Shown one piece after another: positions 44,468 through 57,204 of a stretch of 64,000 nt of DNA. The stretch comes from Crotalaria pallida (Eukaryota > Streptophyta > Magnoliopsida > Fabales > Fabaceae), in the NCBI GenBank assembly GCA_037953625.1, contig CM075654.1, forward strand, positions 54,071,001 to 54,135,000. The letters run 5' to 3'. Within the stretch, counting starts at the first letter, position 1, and each line of letters opens with the position of its first letter. The notes beneath the pieces were generated by a model. The model did not search any database, had not been told where the DNA came from, and was given only the letters and a program-made list of their open reading frames with translations. Both the position numbers and the translations under genes were made by a program.

Positions 44468-45985
44468 ATTCCTAATCATGTATTTCTAGAAGTTGTGAAA
44501 CCTAAGAAAGACTCATCTTCAATCCAATCAGGAGTACCATCTAAAGGAACACGTAGGAAAAACCTTACTTAGTTATAAGACCGTAACGAGAGGCCTAACC
44601 AAACACCTGGTGATAGTGTCGTCCTCTAATAGAGTGTAAGGTCAGGATTGGTCATCCTTTCTCTTGCATCTGTTAAAAGATAATGCTATCATTCAACAAC
44701 GCAGTGATGTACAGTTGATAAATGTGAGATTGGGACTGACCACCTCGGTCTTCGCGTTTATTAACATGCTATATTATTGCAATCATCTAGTTGAGATCCG
44801 AATAAACCATCTAGAAATTCTGTTTCTATCGAAAGTTCTATTGAACTTTAATCCTATAGGATCTTTATTAAGACTCATAAACAGAAACTCGCAAGCTAAC
44901 CCCGTTTAAGACACTCTTATTCTATATTTCCAGCGAGAACATCCAACTAAATGATTGAACCACCTCTTTAACTTATATGAGACCTTATACATATGCGTAA
45001 GTATGGAGAGCCATCATGTCATAGAAAAATTTGAAACCACACCAATAAGACCGATTGGCAGACAACTTAATCAAATGAACCACCTCACCAATCAATTAAG
45101 AATCTAGCTAACCAATTCGTGGAATCAACCCAACTTTCTCCCTGCCCTCGACTTACTCAGGTATGTTGATACTAAGTGGGGGGAGACTCGGTGACTCAAT
45201 TCGGATCCTATCCGAGCGACAATAACTAGTAATCATACCATAAGCCATAGGACTACTAAACAGATAAGCCCAAACGATTCGCGGAGAATCGAATAAGAGT
45301 GAAACTAGGGAAAAAGCAAGACCTTCCCAAAATAACCCCGAATTGAGAAATGACAATTAGACCTTGACCGAGACCAATCAATCAGCCGCAGATCCATAGA
45401 AAACGCATTCTTCGACGACTCTCTGCTGAAAATGCACACTTTGGGGATAACCTCCATTGTCTTCTTGCTTGACATGTACCCAGTACATCTTGGGTCGTCT
45501 TGCAAAAAACCATGAGATTCACCCTGGAGTGCTTTGTGTTTCTTCTTTTCATCTTCGCTCTCTTCAAGTTTCAAGCATCTCAGATGTGTATGTGGGAATT
45601 CGCCAAGTCGCAGAAACCCGGCATAGTTCTATGCCTACGGATAGGTAGTCACCCACGTGCTCTCTTTTCAGCTTTGAATACCGGTCGGGAACTTGTGTAC
45701 TCTATTCTAAGCACGACTGAGCATACCCCCCTAGCATGGATATAATCAAGTATGTCAATGCCAAGTGGGGGAGGATTTCAATCCAAGGAATGGGAGATGG
45801 AACTTTAATAATAAGAAAATTGACGGTCCTGTCGAGGTAGAGATGATACATTGTATTCGAGGATAAGCATTTAAATAGGCATGACCCTAACCACACCCGG
45901 AGCGGGGAATAAAGACCGAAAGGAAGTGAAAAACGTAGTCAGAAGCTTTACCAAGGGGATGGTTCTCCAATTACGGAACTCAACG
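44468..45985 (+). other. Element F interior downstream of the AlkB ORF
   Basis: About 1.5 kb without a convincing gene. Two internal tract-like boxes, AAGTGGGGGGAGA (45174-45186) and AAGTGGGGGAGGA (45763-45775), each follow a TATGT-rich lead-in and look like a degenerate duplication of the real tract at 46008. A minus-strand frame of 89 codons (45305-45574) and overlapping plus frames near 45457-45745 could be a second captured fragment, but I recognise no domain. Confidence 0.4.
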
Positions 45986-46023
45986 GAATTTCGGGGGCGA
46001 AATTCCAATAAGTGGGGGAGAAT
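45986..46023 (+). promoter_or_regulatory. Conserved 20-nt hairpin plus polypurine tract (element F)
   Basis: GAATTTCGGGGGCGAAATTC (arms as in A, B and D; loop GGGG instead of AGGA), then AATAAGTGGGGGAGAAT and the 3' LTR at 46024. It is retained although there is no chromodomain gene upstream. Confidence 0.8.
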
Positions 46024-48965
46024 TGTAACATCCCAAATTTAATTCCTAGTATAAATGATGATGAATCAAGCTAAGTTATTATGAGAATTGTTAAGTTTAG
46101 GAAGAGGTTTGTGTGGGGTATCAAGTTTGGATTGGGTGTAGAGCCTATGGAAATGGATTAGAGATAGAAAATCATCAAAATATGACTTTTCCACTAAGTA
46201 ATCGATTACTTGGATGGCCAGTAATCGATTACAAGGCCCCTGATGAAAACAATAAAAAGTTGCAGCAATTCTAATCGATTATCTCATATGAAGTAATCGA
46301 TTATTCTGAGCTGTAATCGATTACTTTCAGGGCTTTAATCGATTACAGGGCCTCAGGTTGGAAGTCCTAAAAATGTTGCATTGAAGGAATAATCGATTAC
46401 CAGGTTAAGGTAATCGATTATTTTAGGGTCTGTACAAAAAAAAAGAGAAAGAGAGTGCACGTGATGCACTCTCCACCACTCAAAAAGAATCTACCTTTTG
46501 GTCTTTCAATTCATATCCACTCATTTTCATTCCAAACCAAAAACAAAACACTCACTTTCACTCTCCCTTTCTCTCTCACACTCATCCTCTTCTTCCCCTC
46601 CCTCTCTTGTTCGACTCCCTCTTCTTCCTCATAGGGTTCCACTTTCATTCTTCAAAACCAAGCAAGAGCAACAGATTGCACACCACCTCCATCATCAAAT
46701 CTTGTTATTCTCATCTCCAAGTAAGTATTAAGTTGTGGGTTTCCCTCTTTCTCTCTCTAAAATTCGTCTTCTCTTTTCTCTCTCTACAAACCATGGTGAT
46801 TTTCAACTTCTAAGCCATGAAGCTTTAATTTTTCTTGAATCTTGACATGAACCATGTCATAAATGAAAATCCTTTCACCTTATGACTTTTGTTTTAGGTT
46901 CTCTCACTCTCTTGTTGATTATAAGCTTTTGGTGGAAAAGCTCAAGTTTGGAGCCAATCAAAATCTTCCTATCTCTAAGAGTTTGAGGTAAGGGAGTGGA
47001 TATAGTGAGCTTTGCCTTGTTCTAGGGAGTAGGTTCTAGTTAGTATATAATACTTGTTAGGGATTATGTGTTAGGGTATAAAATTATATTATAAATCCCT
47101 AGGGTATTGAATATGAAATTCTAATTAATTAAATATGCATGATGATTGGATGTTATGACTATGAAAAGGAAACCCAATGATATAAGAATCAATTATTTGA
47201 TAAATGAAATTTGGTTAATGATTACATTGAAACACATGAGGAATTGGGTAATGTGATGGTGAATTTGGCATAAATGATTTCTATGATTTTTGACTTTATT
47301 TGTAAAGTTGCGAATTAAATGATAATTAATTACTGTAGCAAGTAGATGTATGTGTTGTGGAATAAATTGATATAGGAAGAAAGGGAATGAAAATGATTAA
47401 ATGTGCATAATTGTATCAAATTGTGAAATAAGTAAAAATGTTAAGTATTATGAATTGTGAACAAAGGTCGTGGCTTATAAATTGATCTTGTGAATATAGG
47501 AAATGGAAGGAAAATGATCAGGTGTAAACAAAAGTAAGAGATGATATAGGTGAAAGTAAAATGAAGGGAAAATCTAAATGATGGGCCGTAAAAGAGAACA
47601 CTATTTAGTATGAGTATGAGCGTGATAACTGAGAAAGGAAATGAATAAGAAATTTCATGAATGATTATGTGTTGATTGTAGTTAAATGTGTTATGAATAA
47701 ATTGTTTATAATGAGAATAAGGTTTAAGTATAATCTAGGTGGTTGTATGAGATACCTTCCGGTGTGGAGGTGAAGTACCCACCGGCCAAATTGTATGAGG
47801 TACCTTCCGGTGTGGAGGTGAAGTACAATGGTATGAGGTACCTTCCGGTGTGGAGGTGAAGTACCCATAGGCCAAATGTATGAGGTACCTTCCGGTGTGG
47901 AGGTGAAGTACGATGGTATGAGGTACCTTCCGGTGTGGAGGTGAAGTACCTGCAGGCCAACTTGTATGAGGTACCTTCCGGTGTGGAGGTGAAGTACAAC
48001 GATATGAGGTACCTTCCGGTGTGGAGGTGAAGTATCCCTAGGCCACATTGTATGAGGTACCTTCCGGTGTGGAGGTGAAGTACAATGGCGCGAAATATAT
48101 TTTTAAGAATAAAATGTTAAAATGTGTTGACCTCTGACCTGAGGGACACCTAATGTAAATAAGGAAAAGTATGAGGTACCTTCCAGTGTGGAGGTGAAGT
48201 ACATTGGTATGTGATGCATCTTAAAGAATGAAATGAAAAGAAAGAGGAAATGGATGTTGAAATGAAGAATGAAAATGGATATTGAAATGAATAATGAAAA
48301 TGGATGTTGAAATGAATAATGAAAATGGAAATGTAGAGTAAATAATGAATATGGAAATAATGAAATGAGTATGGTGTGCAGTATGTGAATATATGCTTTA
48401 ATTGCTAATTGTGTTTGACCTAGTGGGTTGTTATATCTAGTTAGAAACTGCTTTCTATTTCATGTGCAATGCTCACTCCCTTACATGTTTCAGGTACGGA
48501 GATTGAGCTGGCACAGCCCCCGGCCGAGCAGGAGTACTTTCCCTTACAGGGAAAGTAGGGTTATTATGGGATTTAGAATATGGACCTAAGCCTCTTATAT
48601 TATTTTGATGTAGATTTAATATGCATATTTCGAATGAGGCTTAGGATGGTTCTGTTTTGCTAAAGTTATAACTTTTGGTTTTAATACTCAAACTTAGTAT
48701 TTCCGCTATTTCTCTGATTAATTTTGCACTCTGATATTTTTGGAGCCCATTGGGCCTTGATATAATTTAGAAATATAATCTGAAGCCCTGCTGGCTATTG
48801 GATGTTTATTTGAAATCGTTTATCACAGGTTAAATTTGGGATTAGTCCGAAAAACAAACAAAACTCCGTCCGTTTGACGGTTGATTTTAATGTAATAAAA
48901 ATGAATTTTTAAATCCGTATTTTAATATAAGGGGAATTAGGGGTAATTAATTATAGGGTGTTACA
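46024..48965 (+). repeat. Element F 3' LTR
   Basis: 2942 bases, TGTAACATCCC to GGGTGTTACA. Palindromes at about 46198-46430 (one extra pair relative to the 5' LTR), donor-like GTAAGT at 46721, acceptor-like TTTCAG ending at 48493, stem-loop ACTTTCCC/GGGAAAGT at 48536-48556, CCGTC/GACGG at 48866-48880. Confidence 0.92.
47746..48083 (+). repeat. Array of eight GGTACC hairpin units, F 3' LTR
   Basis: Eight units, against six in the partner LTR, plus the isolated unit at about 48170-48203. The first has GAGATACC and the seventh GAAGTATCC, single changes that weaken their own stems. Confidence 0.85.
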
Positions 48966-51900
48966 AAAAAAATAAAGGCAATCATGTAACACCCCAATTT
49001 GGACTTAGAATTTTCACTAAAAATTTGTGCCATTTTTTTATAACATTATCAAAATCAATTCAGTTTAATTCTTTTACAAAAAGGTTTTCATAAATACAAT
49101 TTGATTCATTTGGTTTACAGAAATGTTTTGGGTGCTTAGACTCGCGTCATAAAATTCTATTTCCAAAAAGAGATGTTACCATCCGACACATTTCCAAAAA
49201 CTCATTTTCTCAATGTCATACTTAGTCGATGGTGAACTTGCGGAAATATAGTTTAATTACTTTATGAACATAATATATAACAAAAGAAACTTCTTTTATT
49301 TCATTTCAAATAATCATTTATTACAACAGGGGTTACATTCGGGATAGAGTAATCATGTCCTATCCATCCAAAGATGGAATACAAAATAAGGGATCTACTA
49401 ACTTAGACTACTATTCTTCATTACTATCCTCCATTACAAGTATCTGAAAGATTCCTCGGCTTGCCGCTTTTGCATCCTCCTTATAAATATACTTCATCTC
49501 ACGATCATCTTCCAACTTAAACAACCATCACTTGAAATGCTACATGATCTGACATCTGTGAACATTGTCCCCAATGTCCACAGGGAAAGGAAAGAAGAGA
49601 GAGAGTCAACGATCCGGACGAAATAGTCGTCGACGGCATGGACTTACTCTAAGGGATCACATTAGAACTCACACACATACAACTTTAACAAAACATAAGC
49701 TTTACATTATAACATTATCCCATTAACATCTCATAGTTATCATGGGTTCACCATAATCATAACATTACTATGTTATCCTTATCATATATTCAAAATTTAA
49801 TCTCATTATCCAAGTGTTCCATACTCATATCTTTCCACTAAGTCTTTTCACAACCATCAATGATTTAGGGAGGGAAATCATTGAGGTAAGGGTAGATTAG
49901 CACACACGATACATCTCCTCCTTCAATAACCAACCACGTCCTAGTTCGGAAAGCAGATGGGATGCACAGGAATCCTAACCATGCTGACATCAAAGCCAAA
50001 GGGTACGTACCAGCTGAAACCACGCAAGTTGGCCAGCAAAACAAAATACAGTATCAATTCATAATTTCTCATTTCACAAAACAATGGCTTCTAGTCCCAT
50101 TTGGATTCCCTCTACACCATCTAAGATTTGCTCAAGGGGGCGACAACTCTATCCCTAGTTGTACGTGCAGTCCTCGCTACGATCAATGCCCAGCAGGTGA
50201 CCTTGATCATTGTAACATCGTCCCGCCTAGGGAAGCGCTCTTAGGCTTCTTGACGAGTCACCGTCATTGCCCTCCCCTATCACAATCACCACTTGGAGGG
50301 ATGCACGACCTCCAATTATACGGTATCTTTCCTCTCCACTAGTTCACTCTCAACGTAGTTAGAAAGGATTTAAGCTTAGAGTCTTTTAAGTCTTTTAAGT
50401 CTTTTATTATCCTAAGCTGGTCGACCCATTCTAAGCCGCGCTTCTAACGGGTCTCGACCTCTAAGGGACCACAGCAAACACCTCCCTACAGTGCAGTGGA
50501 ATCCACAAGACATAATCACGGCACAATCATTCACGTGATTTGTCACTTAAAGGGAATAATTACAAGTCAATGTGCTACGATGCACCATCACTGTACACAA
50601 GCATTATCTTCGCATTGTCACAAAGTTAATCATTTCCATATTCTCTTAAAACAATATCAAAAATACCAATTTTCGTTCCTTCCAATATTTCCATGATCAT
50701 AAACTCTTGATTAACAACAATAATCTTTCATAGCTCAAATAACAATATTTCTCAATTACACAACCTCATTGGAACATTTTATAACATATTCATTATCATT
50801 TCCAAATTCATTAAGGCAATATACCATATACAACTTCAGGATATACAACATGATATAACAATTATTAACCGACATGCGATTAATATTGAGGAATCGTATT
50901 TTTCGTAAGGACGGCGGAACACACACATTTGCCGTCTTACTACTCAACCTATAGATTCCTAGTTCCGACTTTTGAGATGATACGGAACGTCCTAATGCTA
51001 CCTCAGTGCCATTATGTCTTAGGAAGGTTGCTCTCTTACCTGGGATCCATGCTTACTCTGTTTTCAACCTTTGCGTTCACAGCTTCAGCAGCTCGTTTAC
51101 TTTTAATTCCCTTTATTTCTTAAACGATGAACGACATACAATCAATATCAAGCAAGTACCTTATACTATCTCTTTACTTTGGTAAAGACAAAACCAAGAG
51201 TACTAGAAGTACCTTAAAACAGAAATTCTTTTTAAAACAGAAGTCCTTTTTAGGTATCAGGTAATTTAAGATAATTCCTTTTTGGAAAACATACTTTTAA
51301 CAAATACCACTTTCTTAAATAACCTTTGAAATCAAAAGACTTTGTATTAGAATATACAACACTGGAAAAGTAAATCATTCCTTCTCCAAAACTCAAGGCC
51401 TCTTAATCATTACTAAATAAAATTTTTAAAACCAATCATCAAGTTAAAATCACTTTTCAAAGACGTACAACCCTTATCATCCACACATTTAAACAAATAA
51501 CATCAAATCATACTTTCACAAAATCACTTTTATAATTTCTTTTTACTCTATATAAGTTAAACAAAATAATTTTGCTTGCTGGACAGCCACTAAAATCTAG
51601 TTGCATCAATTCTAAAAATTGGAATAAACATGTTCTATCATTCATATACAACCATATACACATCCTAAGATCTATAAATTTAATACAAAATTTAGAACTT
51701 AATCAATTATATCAAAAGAGACTACTTATTCTTTCATTAACTCAATTCAATTCCAAATGCTTATATAACAACTACCATTCAAATGTTAACATAAGCCACT
51801 TAAACAAATAACTTAAACTTGATGAAATCTTTTAATCATTTGGACAGTCAAGAAACACATTTTTTTTAAAAAAAAATCAATACAAACACTTAGCACATCA

Positions 51901-52859
51901 AAAATCATTCTGAAATATGAACTCATTCACTTATCAAGTCAAAACAAGTTCTAGAGTTGATGTAATTCAAACTAAGATTCTGGACAGCATTATAATACAA
52001 ACTCAAAAATCACTTTTCTTATAGTTAGTTTATTCAAAATCCATGCTATTTTTTTCCTGTAACATAATTACAAGTTCTATTATCTAATTAACATTTAAAT
52101 GTCATGTAACTATATAAAGATCTTTTCTGGACAGCAACACAAAATAAAGTTGCATTACTCCAAAAATTTAAACTAACAGACTCTAACATTCCTATACATA
52201 CTTTAATTACATATAAACAAGTTAAGCATGATAAACACATATAAAAATCATTATTGGGGGCCTTATACCTTATAATAATTTTCAGAATTGAGAAGATCTT
52301 CATATCAGAATACATAACACACACTAATAACCATTCATTCATAACAAACAATCATCAAATCAATTAAGAAAATTATCAAACATTGTTTTTCTTTTCTTCA
52401 ATAAATTTCGGCCATAAATATATATATATATATAAGAAAATACTCTTTAAATTTTCAAATACATTTAGTTATATAATTTCATATACTTAAAATAATTACT
52501 TTGACTATTAATAACATAAAAATAATCACTTCTTAAGGAAAATTACTTTTTGTACAGCAACTAATTTACAATGCTACTAACTACATAGTCATATATTTAC
52601 ACAAACACAAAATAAAAATTACTCACTTACTCCTAAAATTACCAAACAAAATAATATAAACCATTTGTAACTTTTACTCAAAAATCAATTATACCTTACT
52701 ATTAATACCAACAAAAAAATCCAGAATTCTATTTGTTTTCATAAACTATTTTCATTTCACTTTTACAACATCAGAGATCAAACAATCATCCATTTATTCA
52801 AACTCTTTTTAAGAAATAAGTCACATAACATTTATACATATAATAACAACAACTATTAC

Positions 52860-52862
<3 letters not shown>

Positions 52863-52892
<30 letters not shown>
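52863..52892. repeat. TA microsatellite
   Basis: About 15 TA units; a shorter run lies at about 52416-52433. Both sit beside a CGGCCA motif shared with the downstream degenerate repeats. Confidence 0.9.
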
Positions 52893-52896
<4 letters not shown>

Positions 52897-53139
52897 GCCA
52901 AAAACAAACAAGGAAAAAGACTAAAATTTTTCTTTTCTTTTTAATACCACATTAAATCTTATAGTTTCAGTAACACAAAATTTTCAGAATCTTATTTAGT
53001 TCCCCATTCCTTATACATCCATCTTGAACCCAAACAAAAGAAATAAAATACTTCAAACAGATACAAAAATTTCTATAAAATATAAATTCCTATATTGTAA
53101 AAAATTTCAGAATATTATTTATTATTTCTTCTTCAAAAA

Positions 53140-53935
53140 TTCAGTCATCAAGGCCAAGAAAAAGGGGAGATTATTTTTCTCTTTAAACAATTTTTGCTTT
53201 GTCCCTTTTTCTTAAACCTCATTCATTTGACTTCCAACAAAGTTATATCAATAATCACAATGAAATTTTGTATTCAATACCAAAGAAGAGATCTGAGACT
53301 TTTAGTCTATGATTTTGTAATCACAGAAGAGATTAAGAGATTTATTTATTTATTTTTATACAATAAATTCGGTCATCACAATACAACAAAAGGGGAAATC
53401 TTAATTTCTTTAAACCTCATTTTGAGTCCCTTTCATTCCTTGTTCATATGACCAGTAAATACCCTTCCTATACACAATTTAAAATTCTATATCAAAAGAG
53501 TATTTAGAGATTTAAACTTGTGAATTACATAACCAAAAAGAAGATCATAACAATAACAAATATTTACAATACCTTTTACATAAAAAGAATAAATCACCAT
53601 CAAATAAAATTTAAATACTACTTCCTTCCTCCTCTAAAATATTCGGCCATCCTAGGATAAAAAGGGGAGATTACTTCTCTTTAAACAATTTTTTTGTCCC
53701 TTTTTATTCCTTTTTCATTTGACCAACAAAACAAAAACTTATATACATATATCATAATTCATTTTTTTATTGTAGAATAATATATCAAAGAAGAGATTTG
53801 GAGATTTAACCTTTAAGAGATTCATAGCCATAAAAGAGTATTATTATTATAGTTATAACAAAGTAATAGCTTAAAAATAAGAAATTAAAATAAGAGTATA
53901 GAGTTACCTTTATTCCTTAGCAAGATGACCTTCAA
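53140..53935. repeat. Three degenerate repeats of about 220-280 bases
   Basis: Each unit has TTCGGTCATC or TTCGGCCATC (or a variant), AAAAGGGGAGATTA, a TTTCTCTTTAAAC run, a GTCCCTTT box, TTCATTTGACC and then AAAGAAGAGAT plus GAGATTTAA. Units start near 53140, 53365 and 53640. Function unknown. Confidence 0.6.
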
Positions 53936-53979
53936 AATGAGTATGAAAATTTCCCTTCCTTCCCTCAAAGAGTGCCACG

Positions 53980-56900
53980 TGTAATACCCCGATTTTTGTT
54001 TCCCAAATAAATAAAAAGGAATATTTAAATAAAACTAATTATATGGAATTAGTTAGTTTTGTTTATTAATTTATGGTTATATTAAAAGAATTATCCATGG
54101 AAATATAAGAGAAAATAATTTGGGTTTTAAAAATAAGGATTTTTGCAGTTTAGTCCTTGGAAAGGACCTAAGAGGCAATATTGGAAAGATTTTTGGAGGG
54201 AAAGTGAATAAAATAATAGTTTTTGAAAATCTGGGCGTGTTAATCGATTAACCCGATCCGTTAATCGATTAACGGTGGTGCAGAAGCTGAAGATAGTGCG
54301 TTTGATGAATCAACAAGCTGGGTAATTCAAAATTTAACACATAGCACCGACTAGATTAGTGGTTAACACGTGTTAGCATGCATGGAGAGTGATTTAGGCT
54401 ATAAATTAACGAATTTAGTTGATGGAATTAGTGGAAATTAAGAAAAAGGAAGGGAAACTCTGTCAAAATCGGTTTTGAACACCCTCTGTTCTTCACCTTC
54501 GTTTTCCTTCCACAAACCCATACACACTACAAGCTTTGCATCTTATCAAAGCTTGTAGAAAGAGCTTTCTATCCATATCAAGATAACGAATTTTGGTCGC
54601 TTGAGTGTGGAGATATTGCAGCTGGAAGTTGGGTTCTTGAAACTGAAGTTGGTAATTTCAGTTGTGAGGAGCTAAGTTTGGGGCTTCGATTTAGGTATGT
54701 ATAGGACTCCAAATTGTGTCATTTTGGTTTCTAATTAAAGTTGGCAATGTCTAGTTTCTATATTGACCAAGTTTACTCATTTTCATGCACGTTTGGTTTG
54801 TCAAACCATCACCCGAACTTGCTCTGCTGAACCTGTCTTGAAACCGAAAATAGAGCATTTGTGGCTTGGTGATTCTGTGAGTTTCTTTGCTGCCTTTGCA
54901 TCCAAAAAGCTTCATTGAGGTAAGGGAGAAGCTTTACTAATGCTAGAATAGATTGTGGTATTGATTTGATTATAGGTTGAACCACCATGAGGTTCAAGGG
55001 GCACTAGGTTAGGGGACAAAGGCTTGGAGGCCAATTTGACCAAAAATCCGTATTGGAACATGTTAGATGTTGATATCTAAAGCTAAATGAACTTTCAATT
55101 TAACCTGAAACTAAGTGATTAATGATTTGGTATATTGAGTTGTGTTTTAGGTTAAAATTGGGGGAAAACTTGATGATTCTGTGATGATGGTGTTATTTGA
55201 TGTAATTGATGCTATGAACAAGTTTAATATACTGTATTTAAGTTGGTTTGAAGGTTGGTTTTGGTTAAAATTGGATTGGCATGAGTTTGACACATAAAAA
55301 CCAGTTCAGCAGTGTTTTTCTACATAATTTAATCGATTAACACGACCTGTTAATCGATTAACGCGTGAAAACTCTTATCAGTATGAAATGTACAAAAGGG
55401 TAATCGATTAGCATGAGCTTTTAATCGATTAGCATGAGCTGTTAATCGATTAACACATTAAAATTCTGAATAATTTGAAATATACAAAAGAATACTCGAT
55501 TAATAGATTCCGTTAATCGATTATTGATTGAATTTGTGTAACAATGATCAGAGTTTAACGACTTAATTGATTACCCATGTGTGAGAATCAATTAAGGTTG
55601 AAATTGAAATGGTTTGAAGTAAGGTAATGGAAACTAAAGTTCAACTATGCCAAGTCTGAACCTCAAACAACTTAAATGACACAAGATATTATTGATTTGA
55701 CAAAATCATGCATAGCATTTGCATTATCTGGATTCCCACTTGAGTGGAGACACGTCCGAGAGGCGTGGGCATATCCCTTTCGGTTGAACTTGAGGGACAT
55801 GAGTGTCTGCTCCAAAGGGTTCACGGGGGGAGTGTCAGTGACCGGGGTTGCACCTTCTGTTTCTGGAAATACACACGTGCGTGTGGGCATGTCATTTGAT
55901 GCCGGACTCGATGAGGCGTAGTCCTACGGGATACGTCGGCAACATTTCTAAGAGCTCTAGAGGTGTTGATTTATTTGCGGGCCGAGTTCGATGAGATACT
56001 CAGTATGGGTATCGGGCATGTTTATTTTTAAAAAAAAAGGGTGCCACGGAAGCCTATTTGTTGTAGTTGGCCAACAATCATTCATCGATAGGAAATGAGA
56101 TACATCATGACTGCACAATGACTTTTTATGATTAAGTTTTGATGTTGGTGTTTAACATGGATGATTAATTGTTAATAAATTACATTAATTGTGATAAATA
56201 GAGACTTATCTGTTTAAAGTTTACCCCGTCTATTTGATTATGTGTTAGTACAAGTTAACTCCCTATGCCCTTGCAGGTGATGGCTCATTACCTGACATAC
56301 GTGGAGTTACGCCCACTCCGTAGAGGAGTGTGGGATTATGAGGAGCACCGAGCTGTCTTCGAGGGCAAGGTTGACGTGATCTTTCGTCATCCTAACCCCC
56401 TTGCTCGAGTGCGACCTCGTAGACTTCGCATCCCCATGATCTACATACTGCACATTCCCCCGGCTTATACTTATCCTTTTGGTTCTCCACCTCCCCGTCC
56501 TGGCCGTCGTTTTTATAACCTTCATGTCAGACGCCCTGCTACCCGTACTCGTCCTTCTACTTCTGATGAGGCTACTGCTACGGCCACTCCTCGTCCTGGT
56601 CCGACCACCAGGGTACGTTTTGCACCCTCACCTGAGCCAGTGCGTCGCACTGCTATTCCTGTGGTGTCGGATGAGGAGGAGGAGGAGGACCCGGTAGAGG
56701 ACGTAGATGGGCCAGCTGCTGACAGTCCGTGATGTGGTGCTTTTCTGTTCGTATGTGCAGTATGGGGACCATGGTAGGATGTAGTGTTCAACTTTTGAAG
56801 GACCGAGGATCAGTCATCAGCGTGGGTGGATCATAGCGCAGCTCTCGAAGACTTTTTTATTTTGACTTGTGTTATATTGTATATAGTTTTGAGAGGGTCT

Positions 56901-57204
56901 ATGAGAGTTGTTATCTTATATTTGCTGATCTGTATCCTTATACTTTGCTACCTCGATTTTTATCTCTGTTACTTGGGTACCTGAGTTATATATATATATA
57001 TGGGCTGTGGTTGTATAGTTATTATGATCCTTAAAATTATTTTAATTACAACCGCTGTAATCTTTTTGAAAATCGTTTCCGCTGAATTTACAAAACAGGT
57101 ACTCCACCGTATACTCTGAAAGAAATGTATTTTCGAACCAAGGGTTTGAATGTGGAACTTCGTTGTAGAAAAAGAAAAAGTTTTCCATGAAATCACTATA
57201 TAAG
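53980..57204 (+). repeat. Third B-family LTR, 3' end missing, fused to a D-family LTR
   Basis: Matches the B LTR from TGTAATACCCC to AATCACTATATAA and lacks the last 95 or so bases. The TTAATCGATTAA pair (about 54238-54272), donor-like GTATGT (54695), palindrome cluster (about 55328-55520) and 155-codon ORF are present. Sequence then switches to the D-family LTR end. Confidence 0.85.
56265..56732 (+). other. LTR-borne ORF of 155 codons, copy 3
   Basis: Third open copy of the ORF described at 17021, with replacements Arg to His near the start, Glu to Lys, Arg to Pro and Gln to Pro at the end. See the first copy for why coding is doubtful. Confidence 0.3.

Larger units (their letters stand above)
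40378..48965 (+). mobile_element. Element F: non-autonomous Tekay-type LTR element carrying an AlkB-like gene
   Basis: Complete by structure. 5' LTR 40378-43212 (2835 bases), 3' LTR 46024-48965 (2942 bases), iMet primer site, hairpin plus polypurine tract, and flanking AAAAA (40373-40377 and 48966-48970). The 2.8-kb interior has no gag, protease, reverse transcriptase or integrase. It has a 366-codon AlkB-family dioxygenase ORF in sense orientation. LTR sequence, leader hairpins and the tract module are closely related to element A, so A-like Tekay enzymes are the likely source of replication functions. Confidence 0.92.
48985..53979 (-). repeat. Long AT-rich Tekay-like LTR, minus orientation, 5' end not found
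   Basis: Begins TGTAACACCCCAATTTGG, which on the minus strand is an LTR end. GAACTTGCGGAAATATAG (about 49232) matches the same place in solo LTR E and, inverted, the D LTR end (TTCCGCGAACTC near 57485), fixing the orientation. Nearly 5 kb is long for this group, so part may be internal or unrelated sequence. No gene is supported; the frame at 49962-50342 has no recognisable domain. Ends where the B-family LTR starts at 53980. Confidence 0.5.

Noticed and set aside
45305..45574. 89-codon minus-strand ORF in element F as a definite second captured gene
   Set aside because: Lys/Glu-rich but no recognisable domain; kept only as a possibility under the element F interior.
49962..50342. 126-codon ORF
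   Set aside because: No domain, no homolog recognised, and it lies in a minus-strand LTR-like block.
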